Below, piece after piece: positions 26,247-27,295 of a stretch of DNA of 27,295 bases. The notes beneath the pieces are model-generated. The model saw only the letters and a list, made by a program, of their open reading frames with translations, was not told where the DNA came from and made no database searches. Made by a program: the position numbers and the translations under genes. This stretch comes from Limisphaerales bacterium (GTDB taxonomy: Bacteria; Verrucomicrobiota; Verrucomicrobiae; Limisphaerales; UBA11358), in assembly GCA_003152145.1 (NCBI GenBank), contig PLZL01000175.1:1-27295 (forward strand), given 5' to 3'. Positions within the stretch are counted from its first letter, which is position 1. The number at the start of each line of letters is the position of its first letter.

Positions 26247-26345
26247 TCATTTTTTCTTTCATCCAAATCTCTCTTGTTCGAATCATTGTCTTAACCGAAT
26301 CGAAAGCTTTCAGATTTTGCCTAAAATATCACAACGGAGCACATC

Positions 26346-26366
26346 TTGTATATGACAAGTGTCATA
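26346..26366. promoter_or_regulatory. Operator-like near-palindrome, copy 1
   Basis: On the minus strand the site reads TATGAC-N6-CATATACAA. On the plus strand its core is a perfect 8-bp inverted repeat, ATATGACA-AG-TGTCATAT (26350-26367). A 21-bp relative matching 17 of 21 bases is at 27252-27272. A dimeric transcription factor site is the simplest reading; the protein is unknown. Confidence 0.5.
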
Positions 26367-26370
26367 TTGT

Positions 26371-26429
26371 CCCCAGTATTGCCAGTCTTGAACAATGAAA
26401 TCCACGGGGATTTGGTTCGAGCAAAATTG
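26371..26429 (-). pseudogene. 59-bp fragment of a GH31 gene
   Basis: The reverse complement matches 15964-16022 of the GH31 gene at 55 of 59 positions, with no gap. It keeps the reading frame of the GH31 strand motif SNQIPVDFIVQDWQYWG. All four differences are transitions toward A/T in the fragment, and three of them are synonymous. The match ends sharply on both sides. It is bordered on the left by the palindrome ending at 26367 and on the right by an inverted repeat at 26434. The synonymous bias suggests it came from a related GH31 gene or ancestor, not from a recent copy of this one. Confidence 0.8.
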
Positions 26430-26433
26430 AATA

Positions 26434-26464
26434 GGAAACGCCGCACTATTCAACCGACGTTTCC
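26434..26464 (-). terminator. Inverted repeat downstream of the response regulator, possible weak terminator
   Basis: GGAAACG at 26434-26440 and CGTTTCC at 26458-26464 form 7-bp arms with a 17-base loop. The hairpin lies 24 bp beyond the stop of the response regulator and is followed, in its direction of transcription, by TATTCAATTTT. The long loop and interrupted T run make it a weak candidate; it may instead be the edge of an inserted element. Confidence 0.3.
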
Positions 26465-26487
26465 ACCGCCGCTCCCCGAGTTTGCAG

Positions 26488-27183
26488 TCAATAAGCAGGG
26501 TTAGCAAAATCGCGCCGACCGGAAGGTTGGGATGAAAAGAATTTAGCCGCCGCTTCGGTCCGGCAACGAACGTGCAGCTTCTCGTAGATGTGCGACAGGT
26601 GAATACGCACGGTCCCTGATGTGATATGTAATTGACTTCCGATTTCCTTGTTTGCGCGTCCTTTCGCAACGAGGGCCAAGATCTCCATTTCGCGGGGAGA
26701 AAGCTGCGCCGTCTCTGAGCGCTCAGGCGACTCTTCCAGAAAGGACCGGACCACCATGCGGGCTACCTGGCTGGTCATGGGCGCGCCTCCCGCGCGGACT
26801 TCAGCAATCGCGGCCAAAATTTCCTTTTCATCAGCGCGCTTGAGCACGTAACCACAAGCGCCAGCCTTGAGCGCCTGGAAAATCATTTGGATGTCCTTGT
26901 AAACCGTCAACATGATCACTTGGACCTTCGGCATTTTTTCCCGAAGGCGGGCCGTGCAGGCAATACCTGATTCCCCGGGCAAATGAATATCCATCAGCAC
27001 TACGTGCGGCCGTTGAGCGGGGATTTTTTCCAAAGCCTCCTCGGCAGATTCACAGGCGCAGACACACTGATAACCGGGCGTGTTTGTGATCAATTCCGAG
27101 AGATACTGACGCAACGTGGGGTTATCTTCAACGATAGCCACCTTCGTTGTTGCATAATCATCAGTGCAAGGTTCAGCAGCCAT
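26488..27183 (-). CDS. NarL/LuxR-type response regulator
   Basis: The protein has 231 aa. The receiver domain (about residues 12-132) has the acidic pair Glu19/Asp20 in AIVEDN, phosphoacceptor Asp65 in VVLMDIHLPGESG, Thr93 in MLTVY and Lys115 in YVLKRADEKE, so it should be phosphorylated normally. A linker leads to a LuxR-type helix-turn-helix (about 160-218): LSPREMEILALVAKGRANKEIGSQLHITSGTVRIHLSHIYEKLHVRCRTEA. It is a cytoplasmic DNA-binding regulator of a two-component system. No histidine kinase is present in the window; one may lie beyond the right edge. It could control the enzyme genes, but the only sequence link is an operator-like site upstream of it. No good ribosome site is visible before the ATG. 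Confidence 0.93.
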   Translation of the reverse strand: MAAEPCTDDYATTKVAIVEDNPTLRQYLSELITNTPGYQCVCACESAEEALEKIPAQRPHVVLMDIHLPGESGIACTARLREKMPKVQVIMLTVYKDIQMIFQALKAGACGYVLKRADEKEILAAIAEVRAGGAPMTSQVARMVVRSFLEESPERSETAQLSPREMEILALVAKGRANKEIGSQLHITSGTVRIHLSHIYEKLHVRCRTEAAAKFFSSQPSGRRDFANPAY

Positions 27184-27251
27184 AATCCGGTTTGGACGTC
27201 GTCATGATAACATCATTAATCGGCAGCACTCTAATACGTTCTCTCCTTGAG

Positions 27252-27272
27252 TTGTATATGCTAAACGTCATA
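27252..27272. promoter_or_regulatory. Operator-like near-palindrome, copy 2, upstream of the response regulator
   Basis: The minus strand again reads TATGAC-N6-CATATACAA, sharing 17 of 21 bases with copy 1. It lies 69 bp before the response regulator start. A TTGCAA at about 27279-27284 could be a -35 element with a TAGCAT-like -10 overlapping the palindrome, which would suit repression or autoregulation. The promoter reading is weak; the repeat itself is clear. Confidence 0.5.
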
Positions 27273-27295
27273 TAGATTGTTGCAAAAGTATTTGC

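Larger units (their letters stand above)
25859..26487. other. Gene-poor stretch with decayed gene pieces
   Basis: No intact gene is supported here. The base composition is more AT-rich than the flanking genes. Going right, it holds a C-terminal-tail remnant (25933-26100), a second shorter tail remnant (26211-26246), plain AT-rich sequence in which I see nothing (about 26250-26345), an operator-like palindrome (26346-26366), a GH31 fragment (26371-26429) and an inverted repeat (26434-26464). Short frames such as 26201-26398 on the plus strand have no recognisable features. Confidence 0.7.

Noticed and set aside
25859..26487. Insertion sequence or transposase in the gene-poor stretch
   Set aside because: No transposase-like peptide and no matching terminal repeats with target duplication; the repeats are explained better as related C-terminal tails.
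26310..26669. 119-residue minus-strand frame containing the GH31 peptide, overlapping the response regulator
   Set aside because: Its first half is a shadow of the regulator's DNA-binding domain and only the 59-bp stretch resembles a protein, so it is listed as a fragment and not as a gene.

Overview
The window looks like part of a large plant-polysaccharide degradation locus from a soil or freshwater Verrucomicrobia-type bacterium (Pedosphaera/Limisphaera-like). This assignment is inferred from four things: a high-GC coding style; dense, almost exclusively exported glycoside hydrolases with no SusC/SusD transporter pair; Gly/Arg-rich inserts in many enzymes; and a C-terminal beta-domain ending in a 'TNL..W ... 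FFRL/FYRILVGPP' signature, which I associate with secreted Verrucomicrobia proteins. No 16S or other phylogenetic marker is present.

Plus strand, 1-21071: eleven genes lie head to tail with gaps of about 4-100 bp and probably form one transcription unit. In order they are: the 3' end of a CE1/esterase-D type (feruloyl-esterase-like) esterase; a GH43 arabinanase-like enzyme with a Gly-rich insert; a small secreted jelly-roll-like protein; a second GH43 (beta-xylosidase/arabinofuranosidase type) with a C-terminal trefoil-like domain; a lipoprotein with two tandem clan GH-A catalytic barrels; an SGNH/GDSL esterase; a large exported protein of unrecognised family; a GH51 alpha-L-arabinofuranosidase; a GH97 enzyme of the retaining type; a GH31 alpha-xylosidase-like enzyme; a malectin-GH3 beta-xylosidase-like enzyme; and a malectin-domain lipoprotein.

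Minus strand, 27183-21148: a NarL-type response regulator, a gene-poor stretch, a multidomain GH30 xylanase-like protein, a GH29 alpha-L-fucosidase-like enzyme and a broken GH43 gene. The two arms converge at about 21072-21147.

Together the enzymes fit removal of arabinosyl, acyl/feruloyl, xylosyl, galactosyl and fucosyl side groups and cleavage of a xylan-type backbone, so a heavily substituted glucuronoarabinoxylan is the most likely substrate. Xyloglucan is possible because of the alpha-xylosidase and fucosidase. Almost every product carries an export signal and two are lipoproteins.

The most unusual parts are: (i) the region 25859-26487, which has no intact gene but holds a 59-bp near-copy of part of the GH31 gene, two decayed copies of the C-terminal tail of secreted Verrucomicrobia proteins, and one of two copies of a 21-bp near-palindromic operator-like element; (ii) the repeated Gly/Arg-rich inserts in at least six enzymes; (iii) the tandem two-barrel lipoprotein; (iv) the unrecognised protein at 8681-10675; and (v) a GH43 pseudogene whose start is broken by an apparent one-base loss in an A run.
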